6,199 nucleotides of DNA from an uncultured bacterium (GTDB lineage: Bacteria; Verrucomicrobiota; Lentisphaeria; Victivallales; Victivallaceae). The notes under the pieces were generated by a model. The model saw only the letters and a program-made list of their open reading frames with translations, was not told the origin of the DNA and searched no databases. Within the stretch, counting starts at the first letter, position 1. Each line of letters opens with the position of its first letter. Positions 1-5,653 of this stretch are shown in pieces. Made by a program: the position numbers and the translations under genes. The stretch covers positions 1 through 6,199 of the forward strand of contig URVC01000100.1 in the NCBI GenBank assembly GCA_900551245.1. Direction: 5' to 3'.

Positions 1-73
1 CGCAACGGTTATAATTTATCGAAAACTTGCTGTTATTTAGGGATAGGTTCTAAGTCGCTCGCCGGTTCCAGAG

Positions 74-790
74 TTATTCCGCGGCGAATACGATGGTGAG
101 ACTGTATTTTTTATAGAGAGTGCCGCTGCCGGCGGCTGAAACATGCCCATCCCCCCAGGCCGAGTTGACCATCCACCGGTTGTGTGCGGTCCACGGAGAG
201 GAGCCCCAGTCCTTGGGACCATCCGCGGTGAGTTTGGATTTTGAACTGCCGTCCGGCGCCTTTCCATCTGCAAGGAAAAGAAATTCGGAAGGACTGCGGA
301 GAAGTTTGAAATTGACAAAACTCACCGTATCGGTTTTAATCCGGGCGCTGAGCTGCTGATGCCCCCGGTTGACATATCTGCCCAGAAAATTTGCCGGATA
401 GGCATAGTCGGAGACATATTGATAATCGCTGCGATTCTCGGGCTGTTCCACGAATTTCGCTTTCGGGCAGTTGTAGGAGTTCCACTCGCCTTTTCTGAGG
501 TATCCCCCGAGTGCCAGACAGGCGGACCAGGTCTGTTCAATCTTGTTGACGGTGCCATCCACCAGAATGACATCATTATATTCGTTCATATACATTCTGG
601 TTTTCATCATCATCTGTTTCATGTTGTTGCGACATTGTGCATCCCGTCCCTTCTCCCGGGCCTGATTGAGAGCGGGCAGCAGCAGCGCCGCAAGAATCGC
701 GATGACCGCAATCGTTACAAGCAGTTCGATCAGAGTAAATGCGGTGTGCGGGTACTGTTTCATTCTCGGGTTGCTGAATAAATTTCTCAT
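74..790 (-). CDS. Prepilin-type N-terminal cleavage/methylation domain protein (pseudopilin-like, DGH C-terminus)
   Basis: This 238-residue protein resembles type IV pilin/type II secretion pseudopilins of the large family found in Lentisphaerota, Verrucomicrobia and Planctomycetes. Seen: a short basic leader, then AFTLIELL at residues 17-24 with the conserved Glu22 (Glu5 of the mature protein), a hydrophobic segment to about residue 40, then an ALNQAREKGRDAQCRNNMKQ stretch like the family's ARxxAxxxxCxNNLKQ. Late in the protein come FLFLADG and a C-terminal WGDGHV motif preceded by His203. By family, a prepilin peptidase would cut after Ala17 and the protein would sit in the inner membrane or a pilus-like assembly; its substrate or partner is unknown. 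The start at 790 is preferred over the longer in-frame ATG at 838 because it follows a purine-rich GGAAAGGGAAAG stretch and gives a normal leader; Met10 (MKQYPHTAF) is another possible start. The residue before the cleavage site is Ala rather than the usual Gly. Its neighbour is a divergent LacI-type regulator, its likely controller (inference). Confidence 0.88.
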   Translation of the reverse strand: MRNLFSNPRMKQYPHTAFTLIELLVTIAVIAILAALLLPALNQAREKGRDAQCRNNMKQMMMKTRMYMNEYNDVILVDGTVNKIEQTWSACLALGGYLRKGEWNSYNCPKAKFVEQPENRSDYQYVSDYAYPANFLGRYVNRGHQQLSARIKTDTVSFVNFKLLRSPSEFLFLADGKAPDGSSKSKLTADGPKDWGSSPWTAHNRWMVNSAWGDGHVSAAGSGTLYKKYSLTIVFAAE

Positions 791-891
791 GGCGCTTTCC
801 CTTTCCGAAAATACCGTTTTTCGGCTTGAGCTTCGCAAACAGGCACTTCTGCACGCGACGAAAACATGAATCCGCCGGTGTTTCCACTCTT

Positions 892-919
892 ATTATACTC
901 AGAATATCGCCAAAAACAA
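892..919 (-). promoter_or_regulatory. Candidate sigma70-like promoter for the prepilin-like gene
   Basis: Read on the minus strand, a perfect TATAAT lies at 897-892 and a weak TTGTTT (-35) at 919-914, with a 16-bp spacer. Transcription would start near 885 and leave a leader of about 95 nt before the start codon at 790. The -10 match is exact, but the -35 matches only three of six bases, which would suit a regulated promoter. Confidence 0.5.
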
Positions 920-974
920 TAGATTTGAATGAAACAAAATGCAACAAAATAAGCAGAAAACAACGTTTTTTTCC

Positions 975-1003
975 TTGAAAAACAGTCGACGCACTGCTAT
1001 TGT
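975..1003 (+). promoter_or_regulatory. Candidate extended -10 promoter for the LacI-family gene
   Basis: TTGAAA (975-980) and TATTGT (998-1003) are separated by 17 bp, and a TG at 995-996 gives an extended -10. The predicted start near 1010 would give a leader of under 20 nt that just contains the AGGAG ribosome site (1015-1019), 8 nt before the ATG at 1028. A small dyad, TTTTTC-CTT-GAAAAA (968-982), overlaps the -35 and could be an operator for autoregulation; that part is speculative. Confidence 0.5.
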
Positions 1004-1027
1004 GAACCGGAAGCAGGAGCTGGAGAT

Positions 1028-1978
1028 ATGAAAAAGACATCGATTCGAACCATCGCATCGGCCCTGGAACTCTCCGCCGCCACAGTTTCCCGCGCCCTCT
1101 CCGACAGTCCGCTGGTGGCGCCGGAAACCCGGCGGAAAATTCTGGAGAGCGCCAGAGAGCTGGGGTATCGTCGCACCCAGAAGCGAAAACGCCTGATGGT
1201 GGCGCTTTCCGACCGGTTCTACCGGGGGGTCTACGATCTCAGTCTGCTGGAGGAGATCCTTCAGCAATGCCGCAGCCGCGATTACGAACTTCTGCTTGCC
1301 ACGGAATCAAATTTCCACAGTCTGAAAGAGTATGCCGTCGATGGCCTCTTCTCGCTCTGCTACAACCGGAAAACCAATCAACAGCTGGCCCGCTCCTACC
1401 GCTGCCCACTCGTCTGTTTCAACAATTACGAGTGCCATCGGGAGGGAATCTTCTCCGTGAACTCCGATGAAGCGGGGGCCATTGCGGCGGCCGTGGAGCT
1501 GTTTCATGCAAACGGCCACCGGAGAATCGCCCTGCTTGCAGAGGTTAATATCGGCTATTCCAACTGGAAACGCCGGGAACAGTTTCAACTTGCCATCGAC
1601 AGACGGCCCGAGTTGACCGGGTTTCTCTATGAATTTTATGTCGGAACAGAATTTGTGGAGCTCACGCCCAGAATCCGAGCAGACAAGGTCACCGCTCTCC
1701 TCCTTCCCCATGAGGGATTTGACTTGCATCTGCTCCGCCATCTGGAAAAAGCCGCGTTGCATGTTCCACGGGACATCTCCGTAATCGCCTGGGAGAATCC
1801 GCAATTGTCAAAGCACACCCTTCCGCCTCTGACCACCTTCTGTCAGAACTATCCCCGCATGGCAGACGAAGGAATCCGCCTGCTGGAAAATCTGTTGCAG
1901 CTTTCCGAACGGCAGCCGCGCAACATTCTCATTCCTTACCTGTTTCTCAAGCGGCAGAGTGTCGCCCCCCCCTCCTGA
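1028..1978 (+). CDS. LacI-family transcriptional regulator
   Basis: This 316-residue DNA-binding repressor/activator has the LacI helix-turn-helix at residues 5-26 (SIRTIASALELSAATVSRAL), then VAPETRRKILESARELGY, a typical LacI N-terminus. The rest matches the periplasmic-binding-protein-like effector domain: VDGLFSL near 104-110, NSDEAG at 145-150, NGHRRIALL at 162-170, and a C-terminal stretch VPRDISVIAWENPQL (246-260) with PPLTTFCQ (266-273) as in the family. By family it would bind a small ligand, often a sugar, and a palindromic operator as a dimer. The linker between the HTH domain and the effector domain is short (RRTQKRKR) and lacks a recognisable hinge helix. An AGGAG site 8 nt upstream fixes the ATG. 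It is divergent from the prepilin-like gene, which suggests local control. The 3' end has a run of eight C (1965-1972) just before the TGA. The ligand cannot be told from sequence. Confidence 0.93.
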   Translation: MKKTSIRTIASALELSAATVSRALSDSPLVAPETRRKILESARELGYRRTQKRKRLMVALSDRFYRGVYDLSLLEEILQQCRSRDYELLLATESNFHSLKEYAVDGLFSLCYNRKTNQQLARSYRCPLVCFNNYECHREGIFSVNSDEAGAIAAAVELFHANGHRRIALLAEVNIGYSNWKRREQFQLAIDRRPELTGFLYEFYVGTEFVELTPRIRADKVTALLLPHEGFDLHLLRHLEKAALHVPRDISVIAWENPQLSKHTLPPLTTFCQNYPRMADEGIRLLENLLQLSERQPRNILIPYLFLKRQSVAPPS

Positions 1979-1980
1979 CG

Positions 1981-2003
1981 GGCAAGAGACGGCCTCTCTT
2001 GCC
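1981..2003 (+). terminator. Perfect hairpin just after the LacI-family gene
   Basis: GGCAAGAGA and TCTCTTGCC form a perfect 9-bp stem with a 5-nt loop (CGGCC), beginning 2 nt after the stop codon. The position fits a terminator or mRNA 3'-end stabiliser, but no T-tract follows, so it is not a classical intrinsic terminator. Confidence 0.4.
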
Positions 2004-2098
2004 GGGAATCGCGTACTGTCCGTCTCTCTTCGCGACAGGCGAAAACCGCAACGGCGGGGGGTGAGAGAACAAAATTCCAGCTTTTTCCCGAGCAGAGC

Positions 2099-2126
2099 TT
2101 GAATTCGGCGAAAACGGATGTATTGT
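2099..2126 (+). promoter_or_regulatory. Candidate promoter of the rpmH operon
   Basis: TTGAAT (2099-2104) and TATTGT (2121-2126) are 16 bp apart in an AT-rich stretch that contrasts with the G-rich DNA before it. The start would fall near 2133, about 50 nt before rpmH. An alternative -10 (TGTAAT, 2124-2129) has a less favourable 19-bp spacer. Confidence 0.4.
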
Positions 2127-2181
2127 AATATTTCCGTAATTTGAACAATTTTGTCTTACGATAAAAAAAGGAAAAGAGAAC

Positions 2182-2316
2182 ATGAAAAGAACATTCCAGC
2201 CCTCCAGCCGCCGCCGCAAGCGCCGCATCGGTTTCTTCGCCCGCATGGCGACCCGTGCCGGCCGTCTGGTTCTGAAACGCCGCCGCCAGAAAGGCCGGGC
2301 CCGGCTGACTGCGTAA
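2182..2316 (+). CDS. rpmH: 50S ribosomal protein L34
   Basis: This 44-codon gene encodes the small, very basic large-subunit protein L34. The translation begins MKRTFQPSSRRRKRRIGFF and continues ARMATRAGRLVLKRRR, then QKGRARLTA, matching the L34 family nearly end to end (MKRTFQPS, the RMAT block, the GR and KGRARL blocks). About 40% of residues are Arg or Lys. An AAGGA site (2168-2172) lies 9 nt before the ATG. It opens the operon and precedes rnpA by 58 nt, the usual bacterial order. Length and motifs are normal, so identification is near certain. No dnaA gene is visible upstream; the preceding gene is a LacI-type regulator instead. Confidence 0.98.
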   Translation: MKRTFQPSSRRRKRRIGFFARMATRAGRLVLKRRRQKGRARLTA

Positions 2317-2331
2317 CGCTTTTCTACGATC

Positions 2332-2357
2332 TGACCGCCGACATCGCCGGCGGTTCA
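2332..2357 (+). promoter_or_regulatory. GC-rich hairpin between rpmH and rnpA
   Basis: ACCGCCG (2334-2340) and CGGCGGT (2348-2354) form a perfect 7-bp stem with a 7-nt loop; TGA/TCA can extend it across a one-base bulge. It ends 17 nt before the rnpA ATG and is not followed by a T-tract. It could attenuate transcription, mark an mRNA processing point or lower rnpA translation, giving more L34 than RnpA. The stem is seen; the role is inferred. Confidence 0.4.
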
Positions 2358-2374
2358 GTCGCCCGTTGGGTTTC

Positions 2375-2752
2375 ATGTTGAAAAAGACGTTGAAAAAACC
2401 GGATAGACTTCGGTTCAAATCGGAATTTGACCGGGTCCGGTCCGACGGGACCAAACTGGTGGGGCCGAGCATGCTTCTGGTCTATGCGGACGCCCCCGAC
2501 AGTTTACTTCGATGCGGAGTCATATGCGGCAAGAAATACAGCCTGCTCGCGGTGAAACGCAACCGGGCGAGGCGTCTGCTCTGGGAGAGTTTCCGACTTC
2601 TGCGCGAAACAATTCCTGCCAAATGGATTATCCTGATTCCGCGCAACCGGATGAAACACCGGAAGCGTCAGGAGGTGACCCGCGAAATGGCGGAACTGCT
2701 GACCAGAGCCAATCTGATTCCGCCCGGGTCGGCGTTGCCGCCCGAATGCTGA
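2375..2752 (+). CDS. rnpA: Ribonuclease P protein component
   Basis: This 125-residue protein is the basic subunit of RNase P, which works with the catalytic RNA to remove 5' leaders from pre-tRNAs in the cytoplasm. Seen: an N-terminal RLRFKSEFDRV block (11-21) matching the family's RLxxxxEFxxV, a central RCGVICGKKYSLLAVKRNR block (46-64) corresponding to RxGxxVSKKxGxAVxRNR, and the signature RNRARRLLWESFR (62-74) that contacts RNA. Length is typical (about 110-130). The ATG at 2375 is chosen because it places the first conserved block near residue 11; a TTG at 2366 would add three residues. The ribosome site is poor, and the hairpin at 2332-2357 lies just upstream, so translation may be modest. 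The gene overlaps yidD by 7 nt. Confidence 0.96.
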   Translation: MLKKTLKKPDRLRFKSEFDRVRSDGTKLVGPSMLLVYADAPDSLLRCGVICGKKYSLLAVKRNRARRLLWESFRLLRETIPAKWIILIPRNRMKHRKRQEVTREMAELLTRANLIPPGSALPPEC

Positions 2753-2988
2753 TTGCAATCATTAAGGTGTATCAATGGGCAATTTCCCCGCTGTTGCCCA
2801 ATTGCTGCCGCTTTGAGCCGACCTGCTCCCGCTACGCGGTCGAAGCGTTGCGGCTTCACGGATTCTGGCGGGGGACGGGGCTGACAATCTGGCGTCTGAT
2901 GCGTTGCCAGCCGTTCTGCCGGGGGGGGATTGATCCGGTTCCTCCCCCTCGACGAGATTGCCCCGGCGCCCGCCGGAGGAGCAGATGA
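2746..2988 (+). CDS. yidD: Membrane protein insertion efficiency factor YidD (3' end possibly frameshifted)
   Basis: This 80-residue protein matches YidD, a small inner-membrane-associated factor that helps YidC-dependent insertion. Seen: an N-terminal amphipathic/hydrophobic stretch (LIAIIKVYQWAISPLLP, 2-18), the cysteine motif CCRFEPTCSRYAVEAL (20-35), HGFWRG (38-43) and the late RCQPFCRGGIDPVP block (53-66), as in the family's RCHPFxxGGxDPVP. The ATG overlaps the end of rnpA by 7 nt and has no clear ribosome site, which suggests translational coupling. After DPVP the last 14 residues are Pro/Arg-rich, while the +1 frame stays open with ordinary codon use to a TAA at 3053-3055, just before yidC. 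A one-base loss in the C5 run at 2944-2948 would keep DPVP and join this frame, so the annotated end at 2988 may be an artefact. Confidence 0.92.
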   Translation: MLIAIIKVYQWAISPLLPNCCRFEPTCSRYAVEALRLHGFWRGTGLTIWRLMRCQPFCRGGIDPVPPPRRDCPGARRRSR

Positions 2989-3064
2989 CTCCCTGAACAG
3001 TTTCCGGGCGCCTGTGCGGCAGAGTATGGAAGAGAGGGTTCTCTTCGAACTGTAAGGACTTAAC

Positions 3065-4792
3065 GTGAAATTCGATAAAGAGACGGCGATCGCAATTGCG
3101 ATCTGCGTGGTGATCCTCTTCGGCTGGGATCCCTTCTGCCGCTACATGGGCTGGATCCCCGATCCGGCAGTACCTGCTGCACAAACCGCGCCGGCCGCCG
3201 CGCCGGCCACAGTTTCGACGCCTTCCCCGGCAGCGCCGTCTCCGGCGGTACAGGAACCAGCCGCTCCGGCAGTCCGCCCGGTCGAACCGGTTCTGGCGGC
3301 GAAACCGCTTCCGCCAGTGGAGCTCAAGAATGCGGATATGACGCTGCGGATCAATCCGCTCGATGGTTCGGTCAGCGGCATCACGATGAATCACTATCTC
3401 AACGCCGGCCAGACCGCTCCGGTCACACTCGACCACACGCTCGGTCAGCACACGGGAGCACTCTCGCTTTTCGAGCCAGGCTCCCCCTGGGTGGTCACCG
3501 GAGTTCTCTCCTCCCGGCTCACGGCCGACAGCTACGAACTGGAGCGGAGAATCCGCACCGCCTCCGGCACGACGTTCGACCTGCTTCAGAAATGGCAGAT
3601 CGCCTCCTCCGGGTACGAGACCCAAATCTCGCTGGAGGTGAAAAACCGCAGCGGGGTACCGCTTTCCTTCAGCAATCTGGTGTTCAACGGCGGTGATTTG
3701 GCTCCGTGGACGCTGATTTCCGGGGATAAAGTACGGGTCGCTTCGCACCGGATGGACTACATGACCGCGGCCGGGAAATTCTTCGATATCAAAGCCGGCT
3801 GGGATGACGAGGATTTCTTCCAGAATCCCGCTCCGACGGTCTCCTGGGCGGGCATCGGCAACAAATATTTCACCGTGCTCCTGACGGCGGCGGAACCGTA
3901 TACGCTGTATCAGGCGCGTACGTTCCGGCTCCGCGGCCAGGAAAAGGATGAGATCATCACCGTCGGCGCCCGGCTGGCCCCCTTCGTGGTCGGCGCGGGG
4001 GACTCGAAGCAGTTCGCGTTCCGCTACTACTCCGGCCCTAAGGTGATTGCGCAGCTGGATGCGTTTGATACGACCACCGGCCGCGTGATGCACCTCGCCT
4101 GGGGGCCGCTCGATTATCTCGCCCGGCTTCTGCTGTGGATTCTGGTCAAACTGCATGGCCTCTGCGGCTCCTACGGGGTGAGCATCATCATTCTGACGCT
4201 GCTGGTGCGGCTGCTCTTCTACCCGGTCACCGCCAAAGCCAACGCTTCGATGAAAAAGATGCAGGCGGTACAGCCGAAGATCCAGGAACTGCGCGAAAAG
4301 TACAAGGACAATCCGCAGCTTCTGAACACCAAGATGATGGAGCTCTACCGGACGGAGAAGGTCAATCCGTTCGGCGGATGCCTGCCGATTCTGTTGCAGA
4401 TTCCGGTCTTTTTCGCGCTGTACGCCACGCTGGACGGGGCGGTGGAACTGCGGCAGGTGCCGTTTCTCTGGTCGCATGACCTGGCGACGGCGGATACGGT
4501 GGCGCGGATTCCGCTCTTTCTCTTCGGCTGGAGCCTGCCGATCAATCCGCTGGTGATCGCGATGACGGTTTTGATGGTGATTCAGCAGCGCATGACGCCG
4601 ATGTCGATGGATCCGGTACAGAAGAAGATGATGATGGCGATGCCGATTGTCATGCTGATATTCCTCTACGATCTGCCGTCGGGGCTGACGCTCTACTGGA
4701 CGGTCAGCAACATATTCAGTATCATTCAGCTGCGTCTCCAACAGCGCAGCGGGAACGTGCAGTGCGCGGCGCCAGTCAAAGACGCCAGATAA
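3065..4792 (+). CDS. yidC: Membrane protein insertase YidC (Oxa1 family, Gram-negative type)
   Basis: This 575-residue inner-membrane insertase inserts and folds membrane proteins, alone or with SecYEG. In order: an N-terminal membrane segment (about 7-21), an Ala/Pro-rich spacer (31-80), a periplasmic beta-rich domain (about 85-325), then the conserved 60-kDa/Oxa1 core. In the core are a membrane helix with conserved Arg382 (LTLLVRLLFYP, 377-387), the cytoplasmic hairpin (KMQAVQPKIQELREKYKDNP, 398-417), NPFGGCLPILLQIPVFFALY (434-453), helices near 481-510 and 523-535, and LPSGLTLYWTVSN (537-549). The large periplasmic domain marks a Gram-negative-type YidC. The start is GTG, set by AAGGA at 3054-3058, 6 nt upstream. 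It follows yidD and precedes jag, the usual order. Length is within the family range (about 540-620), and no key element is missing. Confidence 0.98.
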   Translation: MKFDKETAIAIAICVVILFGWDPFCRYMGWIPDPAVPAAQTAPAAAPATVSTPSPAAPSPAVQEPAAPAVRPVEPVLAAKPLPPVELKNADMTLRINPLDGSVSGITMNHYLNAGQTAPVTLDHTLGQHTGALSLFEPGSPWVVTGVLSSRLTADSYELERRIRTASGTTFDLLQKWQIASSGYETQISLEVKNRSGVPLSFSNLVFNGGDLAPWTLISGDKVRVASHRMDYMTAAGKFFDIKAGWDDEDFFQNPAPTVSWAGIGNKYFTVLLTAAEPYTLYQARTFRLRGQEKDEIITVGARLAPFVVGAGDSKQFAFRYYSGPKVIAQLDAFDTTTGRVMHLAWGPLDYLARLLLWILVKLHGLCGSYGVSIIILTLLVRLLFYPVTAKANASMKKMQAVQPKIQELREKYKDNPQLLNTKMMELYRTEKVNPFGGCLPILLQIPVFFALYATLDGAVELRQVPFLWSHDLATADTVARIPLFLFGWSLPINPLVIAMTVLMVIQQRMTPMSMDPVQKKMMMAMPIVMLIFLYDLPSGLTLYWTVSNIFSIIQLRLQQRSGNVQCAAPVKDAR

Positions 4793-4843
4793 AACCGGGC
4801 CGCGCCAACCGGAATTCAACATTAAGGAAAAGGGAAGAAGTCA

Positions 4844-5440
4844 ATGTCAGACAACGAGAAGCTCCAGGAGCAGAAGGAAAAGATCATCAAAACGCTGGCC
4901 ACCATGTTTGATTACCTCGGGCTCAATGCCACGCTCCGCATTGAGGAAAAGGGGAACCGGCTGGCGGTGAAGATCACTTCGGATGATGCGGGCCGGATCA
5001 TCGGCCGCAAGGGGCAGGCGCTGGAAAGCCTTCAGCTGCTGCTCAACCGGATCATGTTCAAGGACAACGAGGATTGCCCGCACATTCTGCTGGACATCGA
5101 CGGCTATGCGAAGGGCGAGCGGGAAGCGCGTGCTCCGCGTGAGAATGAGGAAGAGAACGGGGAACAGCAGCCGCGCCGTCAGCCGCGGGAACGCCGTGAG
5201 CGTCGCCGCTACAACGACGGGGGCGAACGCAATTCGACGGCCCAGCTGGAACAGCAGGCGCTGGATGCGGCCAAAGAGGTGAAGCGCTGGGGTGATCCGG
5301 TGAAGCTGCCGGAGATGAATGCGCACGATCGGCGTATCATTCATGTGACTTTGCAGAACGATCCGGAGATCACGACGGAGTCGGAAGGCGAAGGCGCGTT
5401 CAAGAAAGTTGTAATTTCTCTGAAAAACTCCTCAAATTGA
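4844..5440 (+). CDS. jag: KH/R3H domain RNA-binding protein Jag/KhpB
   Basis: This 198-residue protein is a Jag (KhpB, SpoIIIJ-associated) homologue, a cytoplasmic single-stranded nucleic-acid binder encoded beside yidC in many bacteria. Seen: a KH domain (about 13-90) with the GRKG loop (54-57) inside GRIIGRKGQALESLQLLLNR, and a C-terminal R3H domain with EMNAHDRRIIHVTL (157-170), in which Arg163 and His167 form the R-x3-H motif. The N-terminal Jag_N domain of Firmicutes proteins is absent. Between the domains, residues about 96-133 are a highly charged, Arg/Glu/Gln-rich stretch, longer than the usual linker and probably disordered. An AGGGAAG site precedes the ATG. By family it takes part in post-transcriptional control or cell-envelope processes; its precise role here is unknown. 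It ends the operon; mnmE, often next, is not found. Confidence 0.95.
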   Translation: MSDNEKLQEQKEKIIKTLATMFDYLGLNATLRIEEKGNRLAVKITSDDAGRIIGRKGQALESLQLLLNRIMFKDNEDCPHILLDIDGYAKGEREARAPRENEEENGEQQPRRQPRERRERRRYNDGGERNSTAQLEQQALDAAKEVKRWGDPVKLPEMNAHDRRIIHVTLQNDPEITTESEGEGAFKKVVISLKNSSN

Positions 5441-5442
5441 GC

Positions 5443-5471
5443 TTGCTTTTCCGGCGTTCGCGGTATATATT
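5443..5471 (+). promoter_or_regulatory. Candidate promoter for the tRNA-Pro gene
   Basis: TTGCTT (5443-5448) and TATATT (5466-5471) are spaced 17 bp apart, directly after the jag stop codon; the AT-only tract continues as TATAAA. The start would be near 5478, about 36 nt before the tRNA. A 9-bp inverted repeat (5448-5456 and 5484-5492) brackets the -10 element. Confidence 0.55.
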
Positions 5472-5492
5472 ATAAACTGTTGGCGCCGGAAA
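5448..5492. repeat. 9-bp inverted repeat around the tRNA promoter -10
   Basis: TTTCCGGCG (5448-5456) and CGCCGGAAA (5484-5492) are perfect reverse complements separated by 27 bp that contain the AT-rich -10 region. The arms could form a hairpin in any jag read-through transcript, or be two half-sites for a regulator. Chance cannot be excluded. Confidence 0.5.
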
Positions 5493-5513
5493 GGTGTTAA
5501 CCAAACAATCCGT

Positions 5514-5591
5514 CGGGGTGTGGCTCAGTCTGGCTAGAGCGCTGCGTTCGGGACGCAGAGGCCGGAGGTTCAAATCCTCTCACCCCGACCA
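5514..5591 (+). tRNA. tRNA-Pro (anticodon CGG)
   Basis: This 78-nt tRNA folds completely. The acceptor stem CGGGGTG/CACCCCG has C1-G72 and discriminator A73, the bacterial tRNA-Pro identity pattern. The D arm is GCTC/GAGC with a 10-nt loop. The anticodon arm CTGCG/CGCAG encloses TTCGGGA with anticodon CGG (5549-5551), flanked by T33 and G37. The variable loop is five bases. The T arm is GGAGG/CCTCT with loop TTCAAAT and one G-T pair. CCA is encoded (5589-5591). It reads CCG codons, which are common in the GC-rich genes here. It has its own promoter and terminator, so it is probably transcribed independently of jag. Confidence 0.97.
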
Positions 5592-5608
5592 TTTTTTTTT
5601 GACTTTCC

Positions 5609-5635
5609 GCCGATCGGTATTCCGGTCGGCTTTTT
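5609..5635 (+). terminator. Intrinsic terminator after tRNA-Pro
   Basis: GCCGATCGG (5609-5617) pairs with CCGGTCGGC (5622-5630) over 9 bp, including one G-T pair, around a TATT loop. TTTTT and then CGTTT follow. A separate run of nine T (5592-5600) directly follows the tRNA CCA end. On the minus strand no T-tract follows the stem, so it does not clearly serve the opposing reading frame. Confidence 0.88.
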
Positions 5636-5653
5636 CGTTTCGAGGGGTAACTC

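Noticed and set aside
1..73. Terminator or gene downstream of the prepilin-like gene
   Set aside because: No hairpin with a T-tract and no coding frame can be supported in these 73 bases.
359..781. 140-codon plus-strand open frame opposite the prepilin-like gene
   Set aside because: It mirrors the minus-strand gene, has no ribosome site, and the minus-strand translation has clear family motifs.
1965..1972. C8 tract at the end of the LacI-family gene as a phase-variation switch
   Set aside because: It is three codons from the stop, so slippage would alter only the last residues, and the C-terminus already matches family length.
1979..2181. Replication origin next to rpmH
   Set aside because: In many bacteria oriC lies near rpmH and dnaA, but no TTATCCACA-like DnaA box cluster or dnaA gene was found here.
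1936..2472. 178-codon minus-strand open frame crossing the lacI end, rpmH and the start of rnpA
   Set aside because: It overlaps rpmH and rnpA, which are certain, and its translation resembles no known protein.
2762..4822. 686-codon minus-strand open frame opposite yidC
   Set aside because: It is the antisense shadow of a GC-rich gene. The product is extremely Arg/His-rich with no recognisable domain, has no ribosome site, and the plus strand carries unmistakable yidC and most of yidD.
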